A stretch of 64,000 bases of DNA, taken from NCBI GenBank assembly GCA_037043455.1, contig JAWPHD010011478.1:19520-83519 (forward strand), written 5' to 3'. This document shows positions 45,691 through 56,804 of this stretch, piece by piece. The DNA is from Cyrtodaria siliqua. Taxonomy: Eukaryota > Mollusca > Bivalvia > Adapedonta > Hiatellidae. How positions within the stretch are numbered: the first letter of the stretch is position 1; each line of letters opens with the position of its first letter. The notes under the pieces were generated by a model. The model worked only from the letters and a program-made list of their open reading frames with translations, was not told the DNA's origin and made no database searches. The translations under genes and the position numbers were made by a program.

Positions 45691-46564
45691 ACTTGACTTG
45701 AGTCCAAATACCTATACCACCCAAACGGGGTATTAAAGGTAGTGAGGAACGATGACTGGTGTGAACATTTTATATTCCAGTAGCCAGACCTAGCGTCAAG
45801 CTTCGAAAAATATCTTGCACCAGACAACACGGGCAATATATCCTCTAGCGTTCTTAAAGGGTTATAGCCTTATTTTAGATCCTTGGGATCGAGGCATATA
45901 CGCAGTTCACCAGACTCTGGCTTCTCCACGATTACCATGGAATTTAATAACCCAATCGGTAGGCGTCGTAACGTTGGCAATGACACCATCCGATTCCATA
46001 CATTCTAATTGTTGCTTAACTTGGTCATGGGAAACGGGCAAACGTCTGTACAGCCTGTTTGTCAATGTGAATGTTGCATTCACCAGGGAATAGACCTATG
46101 CCTTGCAACACATCAGCATATTCCTTAAGTACAGTCGTCTTAGTCATATTTATAGGAATGCCGTCAGTATTTTGTGACTTTATAGGGTCTACTGAGTATA
46201 CTAACTTTATGAGACCGAACTCCTCACATGATTTGAGTCCTATTATTGCAGGATTCACAACGTCTTGACAATATAAAAGTCTAAGGTTTGTTCGCATTTA
46301 CCATATTTACATGGAAGAGTACAGTAACCTACAGTGTTGAGGGTATCGCCATTAAAATCAGAGAGTGTGTGGGGTAGTTTCTGATGAGGGTGGTTGGGAA
46401 AGAAGCAGGATCTACCTTTACATTTGCGAAAGCCTGGCCATCATTATTAACCTTTGGTTTTTGTACAGAAACAACAAAATAGCATGTTGTGTTTCGTGTT
46501 AGGATGCTATCTAAGAGGAACACACGTCAAACTCTGTTGGTTATTTTAATAAGACTAAACAATA

Positions 46565-46730
46565 TACACAGTTTGTAGCATGGTCGGTGACATTTCCTTT
46601 GATGAATGCAGAGCATTAAATCGTTTAAAGTAGGGTAACTAAAGGGGCGTGGTTATACCGTACTACAACTACCGGATCTTGGAATTAAGAGTACGGTCAC
46701 TATGACGTCACAGTGTTACTATGTACACCA
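46565..46730. mobile_element. Palindromic-family MITE body
   Basis: Reverse complement of the body at 40795-40957 (ttgtagcatggtcggtgac to gtcactatgacgtcacagt). The head with the internal hairpin is absent. Confidence 0.7.
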
Positions 46731-46868
46731 TTAATTTTATTAGAAATTAATTCACAATAACGATATTAATTTCATTGATACTTCAACAATTCCACAATGT
46801 GAATCAAGTCATGAGATCACATGACCATACACTGCCTTAAATAATTTCATGTAAAATAGAAATAATAT

Positions 46869-47012
46869 ATAAATATTGCATCCCAGTGAGGGTGACAGTG
46901 GATATTGTCAACCTAAGGAAAATAATGTCAACCGGGGCGAAAACGAGGCTGACATTATTTTTCCGAAGGTTGACAATATCCACTGTCACCCTCACTGGGA
47001 TGCAATATTTAT
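46869..47012. repeat. Palindrome left of the Polinton
   Basis: Arms of about 62 bp (ataaatattgcatccc, gtgagggtgacagtgg, atattgtcaacct) around a 20-bp loop. Related to the palindrome at 58378-58473. Either a fold-back MITE or the terminal repeat of the Polinton. Confidence 0.85.
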
Positions 47013-47947
47013 TTTATTATATCGAACAAATGTTGTTGTTTTTAATTTATATTTGTATACAACAAATCTGCTCGCCACATTTTTTTTATTGTCGTTTGGT
47101 AAACCACGCGTCTTACGATTGACATATCTTCAGCTGTATTTTAATAAACGTCCACCGATTTCCAATTGCCAAAGCGTGTCGTTATTGGAAAAACCCAAAA
47201 CTTATTTTTATACTTCCCGTGACGTCACAATCGTGTAACAGCAAAACTTGTTACCGGTGAACAGTAAAAATTGCTTCAAGCTAAGGGTATGGGGCAATTT
47301 ATACAGGAGTGAAAACGACAGGTATAATAATACTATTTATCTCAGCAAGAAATTTAGACGGCAAAAAAAGTGATCCTCAGCAAGTTTTGAGGAGTATATA
47401 TCTCTTCAGCCCTATACGAGTAAATATAGATAGTATACACAATATCATAACACTCTTCATATATAATAAGAGTTTTAGCACCTTTTTAATTTAACAGCCT
47501 TTGCTCCTATATAGTAAATCCATGGATATAAATACTACTAATAATAATATAATTTTATGTAGGTATCTGTATCATATATATGTATTTTGGTGTTTCTGGA
47601 CCAAATCTCTCGTTTCCCTCGAGATTTGATCCAACAACCCCAAAATACGTATATATGAAAAACGCTTACCACAAGTTGCTGAAATAAGCTGGTCCAGAGT
47701 TATATTCTGAGATTTTTTAATAAAAGTTGATTTGTTATCAAAATTACCCCCAAATCAACGAAAAAACACGAAATCAACAAAATATGATTTTCTTTTAAAA
47801 AATTATATAGTTTGATTCTCCCGCATCAAATTTCTATATGTCTCAGCCTAATACATTCAACATTGTATGGTTTTACTACTTCCCAGTATCTATGTTTTAA
47901 TCTATCTGTATGAGCACCACAACTTACACATATTTGATATAACAAAT
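47013..47947. other. Non-coding left part of the Polinton or its flank
   Basis: Contains a hairpin at 47573-47660 (tattttggtgtttctgg facing its near-complement around tcgtttccctc). No Polinton gene recognised. Confidence 0.45.
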
Positions 47948-48254
47948 CAGCAAAGAGCTAGCAGAAATAAATGGATTAAAGTTTCAATTAGGTCTCACTG
48001 TAAATCTATTTAAAGACGAAAAAATACACCACAGCAGTATTTCACAGTGAACAAAATGCAATCTTAAACCCTGAAAAAATAAATGAGTTTTACGATGAAT
48101 CATCTGCTTATATGCAAGAGGGCCTTGAAAGATTTACAAACACAGCATCGGGATTGGAGATTGATCACTGTGTTAAGTTTTACTTGAATATCGCAAAATA
48201 TGAACCATTAAAAGCTTCTTCATATATTCCACTGCCCAAAGCAATAGTTGACAA

Positions 48255-48386
48255 GAAAGCAATAATAAACGTAAAAAACAATGATGATAAATGTTTGTTT
48301 CATGCAATAAATTCCGACACGAAAGCAATAATAAACGTAAAAAACAATGATGATAAATGTTTGTTTCATGCAATAAATTCCGCTCT
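48255..48386 (+). repeat. 66-bp in-frame tandem duplication within PolB remnant
   Basis: gaaagcaataataaacg starts at 48255 and again at 48321, exactly 66 bp (22 codons) apart, and the copies are almost identical. The duplication keeps the frame. Confidence 0.95.
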
Positions 48387-50708
48387 AAATCCATCTACAG
48401 ATCACACCGACAGATTATCAAAGTATCCTGATATATCGTTCTTGAAAAAAGATGACTTTCCCACTCCAATTTCTCAAATTCCCAAAGTAGAGAAACAAAA
48501 CAACCTTGCTATCAACGTTTATGGATATATCATAACACGACAAGGAAAAAAAGGAAAATATAACCATTTTCCCATATCACATATCAGAACAACCAAAAGA
48601 TATCGAGCGAATTAATCTTCTTTTAATATCTGAAGACATTGAGGTTGAAGAAGATGATTCAGAGAATGAAGAAGAAATTATAGATGACAACTATAATTCT
48701 GATGATTATCCTGAGGATTATCCTGATGAACCAAAGAAATTAGCAACACACTATCACTATTGTTGTATTAAAAATCTGAATAGACTACTCTATGACCAAA
48801 ACAAACACCATGGTCAAACTTACTTCTGCGATCGTTGCCTTCACGGCTTTTCTGGGAAAGGACTACTCACAAAACACAAAGAAGACTGTGATGGTATCAA
48901 CAAAAGTCCTTGTAGAATAGAAATGCCTCCAAAAGGTAAACACATCAAATTATAAACCATCAAAACCAGATGCATTTGCCTTATGCAATATATGCCGATT
49001 TTGAGAGTATCATAAAAACATTTTCAATGAAAATTGGAAAGAAATCTGAAATTCAAAATATACACGAAGCTTGTGGTTTTGGATACCAGGTTGTTAAATA
49101 TGATAGCAAAGCTGAAGAATCTGTTATTTACAGAGGTGAAGATGTTGTTGAAGTGTTTCTAAATCACTTAGAATGTGAGAAGAGCAACATCCACAACACT
49201 TTTGCTCACCCAAAACCATTAATCATGACACAACAAAATGGGACAGATTATGAAAAAGCAACACACTGTTGGATATGCGAGGAGAAAATAGGAAACAGTA
49301 AAAACTGCAAAGTAAGAGACCACTGTCATTTCACAGGTGAATACAGAGGTGCAGCACACAAGAACTGCAACCTAAAACTGAAAATAAAACCAAATAAAAC
49401 AATCATCCCTGTTGTATTCAATAACCTCAAAGGATATGATAGTCATCTCATCATGCAAAAAATACATAAAATGTCAGGTAATATTACATGCATCCCAAAC
49501 AACGCTGAAATATATATATCATTTAGCATAGGACAACTTAGGTTCTTGGATAGCTTTCAGTTTATGGCTTCGTCTCTGGAAAAATTGGTTGATGCTACGG
49601 ATAAATCTGATTTTAAAATTACCAAACATCAGTTTGGAGAACAAACAAATTTACTTCTGCGGAAAGGTGTTTACCCGTATGAATATATGGACAGTGTGGA
49701 AAGATTTAAGGAAACGCAATTACCACCTATAGAAAAGTTTTACAGTAGTCTCACAGATGAAAGTATAAGTCTCAAAGATTACGAACCTGCTCAAAAAATA
49801 TGGAAAGAGTTTAACTGTAAAACTCTTGGAGACTATCATGATCTCTATTTAAAAACTGATGTAACCCTGTTAGCAGATGTATTCCAAACATTTAGAAAAA
49901 CATGTATGAATGCATACAAACTTGGCCCTTTACATTACTATACAGCACCTGGCTTATTTTGGGATGCTTTACTTAAACATACAGGGATAGAACTAGAACT
50001 TTTGACAGACACTGACATGCACTTATTCATAGAAAACTTAGTATGGTATCAAAACGATATGCCAAAGCAAACAATCCACATGTAGCTGATTATAACACTG
50101 ACGAGGAAAACAACTTCTTAATGTATTTTGATAAAAATAATCTTTATGGGTGGGCAATGAGTCAACCACTTCCATATTCTGGCTTTAAGTGGGTGAAATT
50201 AGAAACCTTACCAAAGACAGAGGAAGGAAAAAAATATATCCTAGAAGTAGATCTAGAATATCCCAAAGAACTCCATGAAGCTCACAATGACTATCCACTT
50301 GCACCGGAAAAATTAGTAATGAAAAAAGAATGGTTGTCTGAATACCAGACAGATCTGTTGGAAAATAATAGCATGATAAATGTAGAACAACTAGACCCCA
50401 ATCTTATGGACAAAGAAAAATATGTGATACATTACAAAAACCTGCAACTGTATTTATCTTTGGGCATGGAACTAAATAAAATACACAGAGTATTAGAATT
50501 CAATGAAAAACCACGGATGGAATCATATATTCGTTTAAACACAGATTTGAGAAAGCAGGCTAAATCAACCTTTGAAAAAGATTTTTACAAACTTATGAAC
50601 AACTCTGTGTTTGGCAAGACAATGGAAAATCTACGCAAGCGGACTGATATAAAACTAATTAGAACTGACGGCTCTGAAAATGAAAAGATAAAAAGAATAA
50701 TAGCCAAA

Positions 50709-50884
50709 ATGATATATAGGGTCCTATAGAAACCACAGCGTCCGAACGCAATGGCATCGTAGGTTCGCACTGTACTGCAAACAAGGACTTGAAACTACAA
50801 TGAAAGAGACAAAAAACAACAGAAAGGGTGGTGAAGACAGGGTTACCGACTTGGAACGGTCAGTAGGCAATAAGACCTACTGGT
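50709..50884. mobile_element. 176-bp insertion in PolB with 8-bp target duplication
   Basis: TAGCCAAA occurs at 50701-50708 and 50885-50892, exactly bounding non-polymerase sequence. PolB reading resumes on both sides. The right part carries the ggaacggtcagtaggcaata core shared with 54852-55066 and 60186-60236. Eight-base duplication suits hAT-type MITEs; clear terminal inverted repeats are not seen. Confidence 0.8.
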
Positions 50885-51574
50885 TAGCCAAACCCAACTT
50901 TAACAGACGTAAAAGTTCTCAGATGAATTGTCAGCAATACATGTAAACAAAACAAAATTAACATTAAACAAACCAATCTATGTTGGGATGTCAGTATTGG
51001 ACTTATCAAAGTACCGAATGTATGACTGGTACTATAATACCCTAAAGAAAAGGTACGGAGATGACTGTACTTTATTATACACAGACACTGACAGCTTGCT
51101 GGTAGACATCAAAACAAAAGATGTGTACAAAGACATGGCTGAAATGAAAGATGAGTATGACTTGTGTGATTATCCGCAAAACCATCCACTGCACGATGAT
51201 ACAAATAAAAAAATAATAAGCAAGATGAAAGATGAGTGTGCTGGTGTTCTTATAGTTGAGTAGGTTGGATTAAGACCCAAACTATATTCTATTTTGAGAG
51301 CGGATGAGCAGATTATTAAGAAAGCAAAGGGTGTAAAAAAAAATATGTTATCAAAAAACATATCTATCATGGTAACTACAAAGATGCATTGTTTGACAAA
51401 GAAAAATACTCCCATGAAATGAATATGATACGCTCAATAAATTATCAGATATATGGTATAACAGTAAACAAAGTAACACTGTCACCATTTTACTCTAAAA
51501 GATACATAGCACCAGACGGTATCACGACATACGCGCATGATGGATTACGACATACGCGTTTGGGTATCAGTAGG

Positions 51575-52442
51575 AACAATAAGTAGTTCTTCTTTGACAA
51601 ATCCTCTCTGTGGTGCTGGTGCTTTCAAATAATATACTCTTATACCTTGCGTCACTATATAACTATTAATCTTGTGAATATCTACACTCCACATTGGATC
51701 AGTTGCTCTGCTCTTCCACCCTCTTGTTCCCCGGGTTGATATAAATATCTTACACTGGCATTCAGACAGATAGGATCATCTTTTAATGTTTTTGTTTCAA
51801 CAGGAGTTTTTTTTTCGTCTCCACATGTATTGCTTTGACAACTTCTGGTAATCTCTTTACCCACTCTCTGTTGCGTTTGTGTGAATCTATTTCCTTAGCA
51901 TACTGATAACCAAACAATCTTTCAGCTAATGTTCTGTTAAATCTTTCCACTATAGCTTGGTCTCTGTGTATCTCTGTTCTGCCTCGTCTGATATTTACTT
52001 TGTGTTTTGCCATCAACTGTGATACTGCAGCCATGAATTCTCTGCCTGGGTCAACTTGTAATAACTTTGGATATTTCAGATGCCGACTGTATATATTTTC
52101 AAATGCTTTGGCAACTTCTTTACTATCCTTGGAAGTCAGTGGCTCTGCTTCTTTGTATCTACTTGCAATATCAACCACAGTCAATGCATATTTATAAGTC
52201 TTGCGTCCATCAGTGTCATGCGGCAGGAATAACAAATCAGCTTGATGCACTTCATTCTTAGTGGAAACATCAAACCTGGGTCTAACTATTTTCTTTGGTG
52301 CGGGTAAATAAATCTGCAACACAGCTTGTTTCTTCAAAAGTTCTAATGCCTGTCTCTCACTGACACCAGCCTCCTGTGCCAATTTTTTAACTGCTGAATA
52401 ACCTCTCCAAAATCCTTTTGGGCTGTAATAAATATTTTCCAT
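51575..52442 (-). pseudogene. Polinton integrase (retroviral type), frameshifted near the C terminus
   Basis: A 219-codon frame from ATG 52442 carries the rve core. Catalytic D69 (HQADLLF), D131 (QVDPGREF) and E166 (IVERFN) are present, with 34 residues between the last two, as in retroviral integrases. The frame ends at 51783 because of a frameshift in a 9-base A run (minus strand, near 51810). The C-terminal SH3/chromo-like region continues in other frames: VRYLYQPGE at about 51740, and RGFVKEELL at about 51600 after another frameshift near 51715. It converges on the 3' end of PolB. Core residues are intact, but the full protein is not encoded. Confidence 0.9.
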
Positions 52443-52485
52443 CTTTTTCTTTTTTCTATTAAAGATTAAAATACATAAAGAAAAA

Positions 52486-54772
52486 AATGGAACAAATCAC
52501 AACTGCACGATTTGATGAACTGCTTCAAGAGCAAAATCAATATAGCACAAAGAAATGGACATACTTGCAAAAGAATAAAGTATAAACTATTACAGATACA
52601 AAAATAGTGGATACTCAATATCCATGGTATTAAAATTATCAGATAACGGTGAAGTATGGGTGCCTGGTCATCTCAAAGATAAAATAGAGAAGACAAATGC
52701 TGAACCACCATATTATATGCGACCACTTGGATAGAAACCATGTAAGAACAACAACAACAAAAACAAGAGGGCCATGATGGCCCTATATCGCTCACCTGAG
52801 TTAATTTGAACCAATACAAGAGGGCCAGGGCCAACAAGATGGCCCTAAAGCGATCACCTGAGTACTGGCACATTATCGAACTTCTTCGAAATCTTATGGT
52901 CATATACAATCTGTGCAAGTTTGGTTAAGATTGTTCAAGAAATGTGGGCTCTGTAGTTTATAACAACATTGATATAGACAGTTTAAGACGCAACATTTAT
53001 ATAGACAGTTTAAGACACTGACAAAGTTTTGTAAAGATCAAATACAAAATGAAGGTGCTAGAGAGTAACACCTTGGGCAGAGCCAAATGTGACCCCAGGG
53101 CTACATGTAATATATGAGAGCTGTGTGCTTTGTGGTTTTAGAGAAGAAGATTTTTTAAGTTTTTACCTATACAAGTCTATGTAAAATGTGACCCCTGGGG
53201 CGGGGCTAAATGTGAATCCAGGGTCACCATTTGAACAAACTTGTTAAAGGACCATAAGAGTATAGTAAATGCAAAATATTAAACCTCTGGCTCTTGTAGT
53301 TCCAGAGAAGAAGACTTCAATGTGTTTCCTATGTAAGTCTATGCAAAACTGTGACCCACGGAGTGGGGTCAAATTTTACCCGAGGGTCACCATTTGAACA
53401 AACTTGGTAGAGGACCATAATCTTATAGTAAATGCAAAATATTAAACCTCTGACTTTTGCAGTTTCAGAGAAGATTGTTTTTTTCCTATATATATGTCTA
53501 TATAAAACTGTGACCCCCGGGGTGCGGCCAAGTTTGACACCAGGGTCACCATTTGAACAAACTTGGTAGAGGACCATAAGCTTATAGCAAATGCAAAATA
53601 TTGAACCTCCGGCTCTTGCAGTTCCAGAGAAGAAGATTTTTTTCAGTTTTTCCCTATACAAAACTGTGACCCCCGGGACGAGGCCAAATGTGACCCCAGG
53701 GTCACCATTTGAACAAACTAAGTAGAGGACTATAAGCTGATGCTACATGTAATACATGAGAGCGCCGTGCCATGTGGTTCTAGAGAAGAAGATATTTTCA
53801 GTTTTTCCCTATACAAGCCTATGTAAAACTGTGACCCCCGGGGCGGGGCCAAATTTGACCCCTGGGTCACCATTTGAACAAACTTGGTAGAGGACCATAA
53901 GCTTATAGCAAATGCAAAATATTAAACCTCTGGTTCTTGCAGTTTCAGAGAAGAAGATTTTTTGAGTTTTTCCCTATACATGTCTATGTAAAACATGTGA
54001 TCCTTGGGGCGGAGCCAAATGTGAACCGAGGGTCACCATTTGAACAAACTTGGTAAAGGACCATAAGCTTATAGTAAATGCAAAATATCAAACCTCTGGC
54101 TCTTGTAGTTTCCGAGAAGAAGATTTTTTAAAAATATTTCCTATATAAGTCTATGTAAAACTGTGACCCCCGGGGCGGAGACAAATTTGACCCCAGGGTC
54201 ACTATTTGAACAAACTTAGTAGTGGACCATAAGCTGATGCTACATGTAATACATGAGACCTCTGTGCCTTGTGGTTTCAGAGAAGAAGATTTTTTAAAGT
54301 TTTTTCCTATGTAAGTCTATGAAAAACATGCAAAATCTCAATATACAAACTTTGGACCCCCGGAGCACAGCCACTTTTGACCCCGGGGACTTCATTTGAA
54401 TAAACTTAATAGTCTAGGCGTTGTCGATCATTTAAAAAGAAAAACTGTCGAAATCTGTCCAGCGGTTCTTGAGAAGAAGATTTTTTAAAGTTTTGATTAT
54501 ATATGGTACTGGCGGCCATCTTGGATGTTGCGTTGACCTAATTTTAACAAATCTAAAAAGCATTCATCGAATGATCATCCACGTGAAGTATGGTCGAAAT
54601 TGGCCAAGCGGTTTCTGAGGAGATGTCGTTTGAAGCAAAAGTTAACGACGACGACGGACGGATGACGGACGACGGACGACGGACGAAGAGTGATCCCAAC
54701 AGCTCACCTGTGAGCCTTCGGCTCAGGTGAGCTAAAAATCATGCATATGACTTAGTCATTCCAAAGTAATTA
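52486..54772 (+). pseudogene. Small Polinton ORF split by a Helitron-like insertion
   Basis: It starts ATG 52486 (MEQITTARFDELL), and a frame break near 52575 leads to SMVLKLSDNGEVWVPGHL and YYMRPLG with a TAG before KPCKNN (52735-52760). Immediately after the inserted element, 54740-54772 reads HAYDLVIPK and stop in a compatible way, suggesting the original C terminus. Divergently oriented from integrase, 43 bp from its start. Function unknown; possibly DNA-binding, which is a guess. Confidence 0.6.
52764..54735 (+). mobile_element. Helitron-like/DINE-like element inserted in the Polinton
   Basis: Two successive left ends (52764 aagagggccatgatggccc and 52818 aagagggccagggcc) are followed by repeated units with gaccccagggtcaccatttg and gaccataagcttatagcaaa. 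GACGGAC runs (54645-54690) and a hairpin at 54701-54733 (agctcacctgtgagcc facing ggctcaggtgagct) precede aaaaa. The interior is shared with 14896-16873. Confidence 0.75.
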
Positions 54773-54787
54773 TAGTTTTTTTATTTT

Positions 54788-55430
54788 TTATAAAATCAAT
54801 TTATACGCCACAAATCCAGTTGCAGCCATACCCATCACCATAAACATAATACGTAGAACCGGTTTAAACCCCCAGTGGCCTACTTTGCCACTGACCGTTC
54901 CAAGGCGGTAGCCTATTGTCAACCCTTTTGTGTTTGTGATGTCGTTTGCTTTTATTTTTACTTTTGCCTTCTTGTTTGTCTGTTTGCATGTTTGTTTCTG
55001 TGTTTTGTGGTTGACTGTCCTCCTTGAATGCTACTTTACCTGTCCGATCTTTTTATATTTCTCTATTCTGTTGGTCCGGAGATGGTGTATAGAAATCACT
55101 CAACTTAGGCTCTGGTTCCGAAGGCAACTGTTTACCAGTTATGTAATATTACTGCTTCATAGCCTGGTCCACATTATCAAATGTCTGCTCTGCATGATGC
55201 TCCTTCTACAGTTGCTCATTAATAAAATCTAATCTCTCTGTTCTTTTTTTATTCCACGCTGCTTGTGCTGCTTCCAATTGTTCTACGGCTTTGTCATGCC
55301 TTTGTCTTTCCTCATCTGAATGACTTCCCATTTTTGAAAACAGATAATTTGAACCGCTAAACGCCAATGCGTTTGTTAATGCGCAACCTATCATCATTGC
55401 TACTGCCATTTTTTTTATATAGTATAACAA
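54788..55430 (-). pseudogene. Small Polinton membrane-type protein, split by a dispersed repeat
   Basis: The N-terminal part runs from ATG 55430 (a second ATG at MAVAMMIG). It has a hydrophobic segment, then an acidic/basic helix with ERQRHDKAVEQL and a TAG at 55208-55206. The same frame continues KEHHAEQTFDNVDQ, a TAA, and then SDFYTPSPDQQ, ending at about 55067. A C-terminal piece with GMAATGFVAYKL and stop sits at 54848-54788, beyond the inserted repeat (54852-55066). Together they suggest a protein with two hydrophobic ends, probably virion- or membrane-associated. Function unknown. Confidence 0.65.
54852..55066. repeat. Dispersed repeat inserted in a Polinton gene
   Basis: Same family as 45515-45690: cggtttaaacccccagtgg, cactgaccgttccaaggcgg, ttgtgtttgtgatgtcg and ttgaatgctactttacctg. 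It separates the two halves of the gene at 54788-55430. Confidence 0.75.
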
Positions 55431-55438
55431 AATCTAAA

Positions 55439-55675
55439 TTACTTCATAATATCCGCAGGAATAATACCTTGCTTAATCAACATATCCCTCGTAGGCATTG
55501 CTAACAGTATATCTATGGACAGCATCCCAAAACCTCCCATATTAAAATCCACTTTAGGTGCTGGTTTTCTTAGTAGTTTTCTACCAATCTCAGAATATCC
55601 AATAGTTAGGAGTGTTTCCACTCCAGCGTGATACATCATATTTACAATTTGTTTTCCATCAATACTTGTTGCCAT
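55439..55675 (-). CDS. Small Polinton ORF, 78 aa, unknown
   Basis: Intact frame MATSIDGKQIVNMMYHAG to PADIMK. Mildly hydrophobic, with Gly/Met-rich DFNMGGFGML in the middle. It lies 8 bp from the next downstream ORF and 35 bp from the upstream one, so it belongs to the structural block. I do not recognise the family; small virion protein is inference. Confidence 0.55.
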   Translation of the reverse strand: MATSIDGKQIVNMMYHAGVETLLTIGYSEIGRKLLRKPAPKVDFNMGGFGMLSIDILLAMPTRDMLIKQGIIPADIMK

Positions 55676-55710
55676 TTTTTTTTATGTGATTATTTTTTTT
55701 AAATAAATTA

Positions 55711-56076
55711 TTAAAAGTCAAACGGGTCTTTTGGTAGCGTGGCAACAGGTTGTGTAGCAACAACCGATTTCTTGTTATAGATATACAAACCCAACCCAGC
55801 AATGCCTACTAAAACCACACACAGTGGAATATAATTTTTGTATACGTTTATTTTGATTTTCTCTGGTTCCTCTTCACCTATTGTTATTTTTGTTACTTGC
55901 TTTGCATCTTGTGCATCTTGCTCTACCTGAAGCAAACCCTTTGCATTCCTTGCCGCTGCTCCCTTCTTTCCAGTCTCTATTCGGTTTTTTACTTTTTGTT
56001 GTTTAACAGGTTGTGTATCAACAGGTTGTGTATCAACAGGTTGCGTAGCAACTTCACTCTCTTGGTTCTCCATCAT
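55711..56076 (-). CDS. Polinton single-pass membrane protein, 121 aa, unknown
   Basis: Three near-repeats of TQPVD at residues 11-24, a basic stretch (KQQKVKNRIETGKKGA), and one hydrophobic segment YIPLCVVLVGIAGLGLYIYN at about 80-99, followed by a short tail. It overlaps the end of the upstream ORF by 23 bp, as in compact viral-type gene blocks. The frame is intact. Function unknown. Confidence 0.6.
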   Translation of the reverse strand: MMENQESEVATQPVDTQPVDTQPVKQQKVKNRIETGKKGAAARNAKGLLQVEQDAQDAKQVTKITIGEEEPEKIKINVYKNYIPLCVVLVGIAGLGLYIYNKKSVVATQPVATLPKDPFDF

Positions 56077-56547
56077 TTATATTATCTATATTTTTATTTT
56101 TATTAAAATCAATATGTCTAATAGTTGTCAGTATTGCTGTAAATGGCGCTAAGCACATCCCATACCTGTAATACAACTCACAACAAGCACTTGTTAAAGC
56201 ATGATTAATAAATGGGTCTTCCTCCAAATCTTCTATCAGTTTTGGTGGATTGGTTACATTGAAATATTTTGATACTCCCATCACGTACAAGTTAATAAAA
56301 GAATTACATAAAGTCTTGGTCATACTTGCCCCAAGCATTGCTTCATATCTGCAGTAAAGTTTGTTAATTTCATCCGGGGACATGTTATCTATATTCGTGA
56401 GTTGTATGTCTCTACCCAAATATTGACGGCTACCGCCACCAGCCACTATGGCTGATAATCTTTCTTTTTTTGTATCTTGTGACTCTGTGGTTCCGTGGAA
56501 CCTTCCGGTTCCGATATGATATCTTGTTATAGTTCTTCCGCATTCAT
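56054..56547 (-). pseudogene. Polinton structural-block protein, frameshifted N terminus
   Basis: The 130-codon open frame from 56446 (MAGGGSRQYLGRDIQLTN) has mixed helical content with two Cys (SACCELYYRYG). Upstream sequence continues coding-like to an ATG at 56547, followed at once by MNAEEL and a TAA. A frameshift near 56465 joins it to the open frame. It is likely one gene of about 160 codons. Family not identified with certainty. Confidence 0.5.
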
Positions 56548-56804
56548 TTTTATATTAGTAATTTTACTTTTTATCTTGAAATAAATATAAAATACAAAAC
56601 AACCACCTGCGATATTTAACACGCAACTAGTAATTGTTAGTATTGTTAATAACATTGTTAATCTGCTATGAGCAATGCTATAAGCATTACTATATTTCCC
56701 GATATTTCCATTATATTTTCATGTCAGTATTGCTATTAACATTGCTACTTTGCCGCTAGTATTACTATTAGCAACAAAGCATTGCTGTCAGAAAAAAAGC
56801 ATTG
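56548..56804. other. Spacer between Polinton genes
   Basis: AT-rich, with repeated short agcattg/ttgctat motifs (56660-56800). No ORF. Confidence 0.45.

Larger units (their letters stand above)
44010..46525 (-). pseudogene. Ty3/gypsy retrotransposon pol remnant, scrambled
   Basis: Minus strand, from 46525 leftwards. The end of a retropepsin-like region (about 46525-46200) is followed by a linker with LFPGECNIHID (46100). Reverse transcriptase follows: KLRICIDPKDLNKAI and LDARSGYWNIKL (45370-45220), LRLPFGL (about 45150), GIVSIVDDILVTG, the VDD motif (44730-44695), and LRVGVTEVPYFGHIL (44610). The start of the RNase H/connection segment is YYDPKKPLTLS (44270). The order is correct for gypsy, but an RT segment is duplicated (45010-45436 resembles 45590-46050), foreign repeat sequence and poly-C separate LRLPFGL from the VDD block, and frames change repeatedly. 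No LTRs recognised. Confidence 0.88.
47948..51586 (+). pseudogene. Polinton protein-primed DNA polymerase B, pseudogene in several frames
   Basis: Domains appear in the right order over several frames. An N-terminal region (47948-48615) is followed by a zinc finger FCDRCLHGFSGKG..HKEDC (48830-48890, no ATG). ExoI YADFES lies at 48985. A Cys/His HNH-like insert, CWICEEK..RDHCHFTG, spans 49267-49360. ExoII FNNLKGYDSH is at 49420 and ExoIII YLKTDVTLLAD at 49846. Motif A is YFDKNNLYG (50130), motif B KLMNNSVFG (50590) and motif C YTDTDS (51078). The C-terminal KRYIAPDGITT is at 51500. Lesions: frameshifts near 48030, 48560, 48955, 50060 and 51335; a 66-bp in-frame tandem duplication at 48255-48386; a 176-bp insertion at 50709-50884; and TAG at 51260. 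The glycine-rich segment normally preceding motif A's domain is missing at the 50060 break. Not translatable as one protein. Confidence 0.93.
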
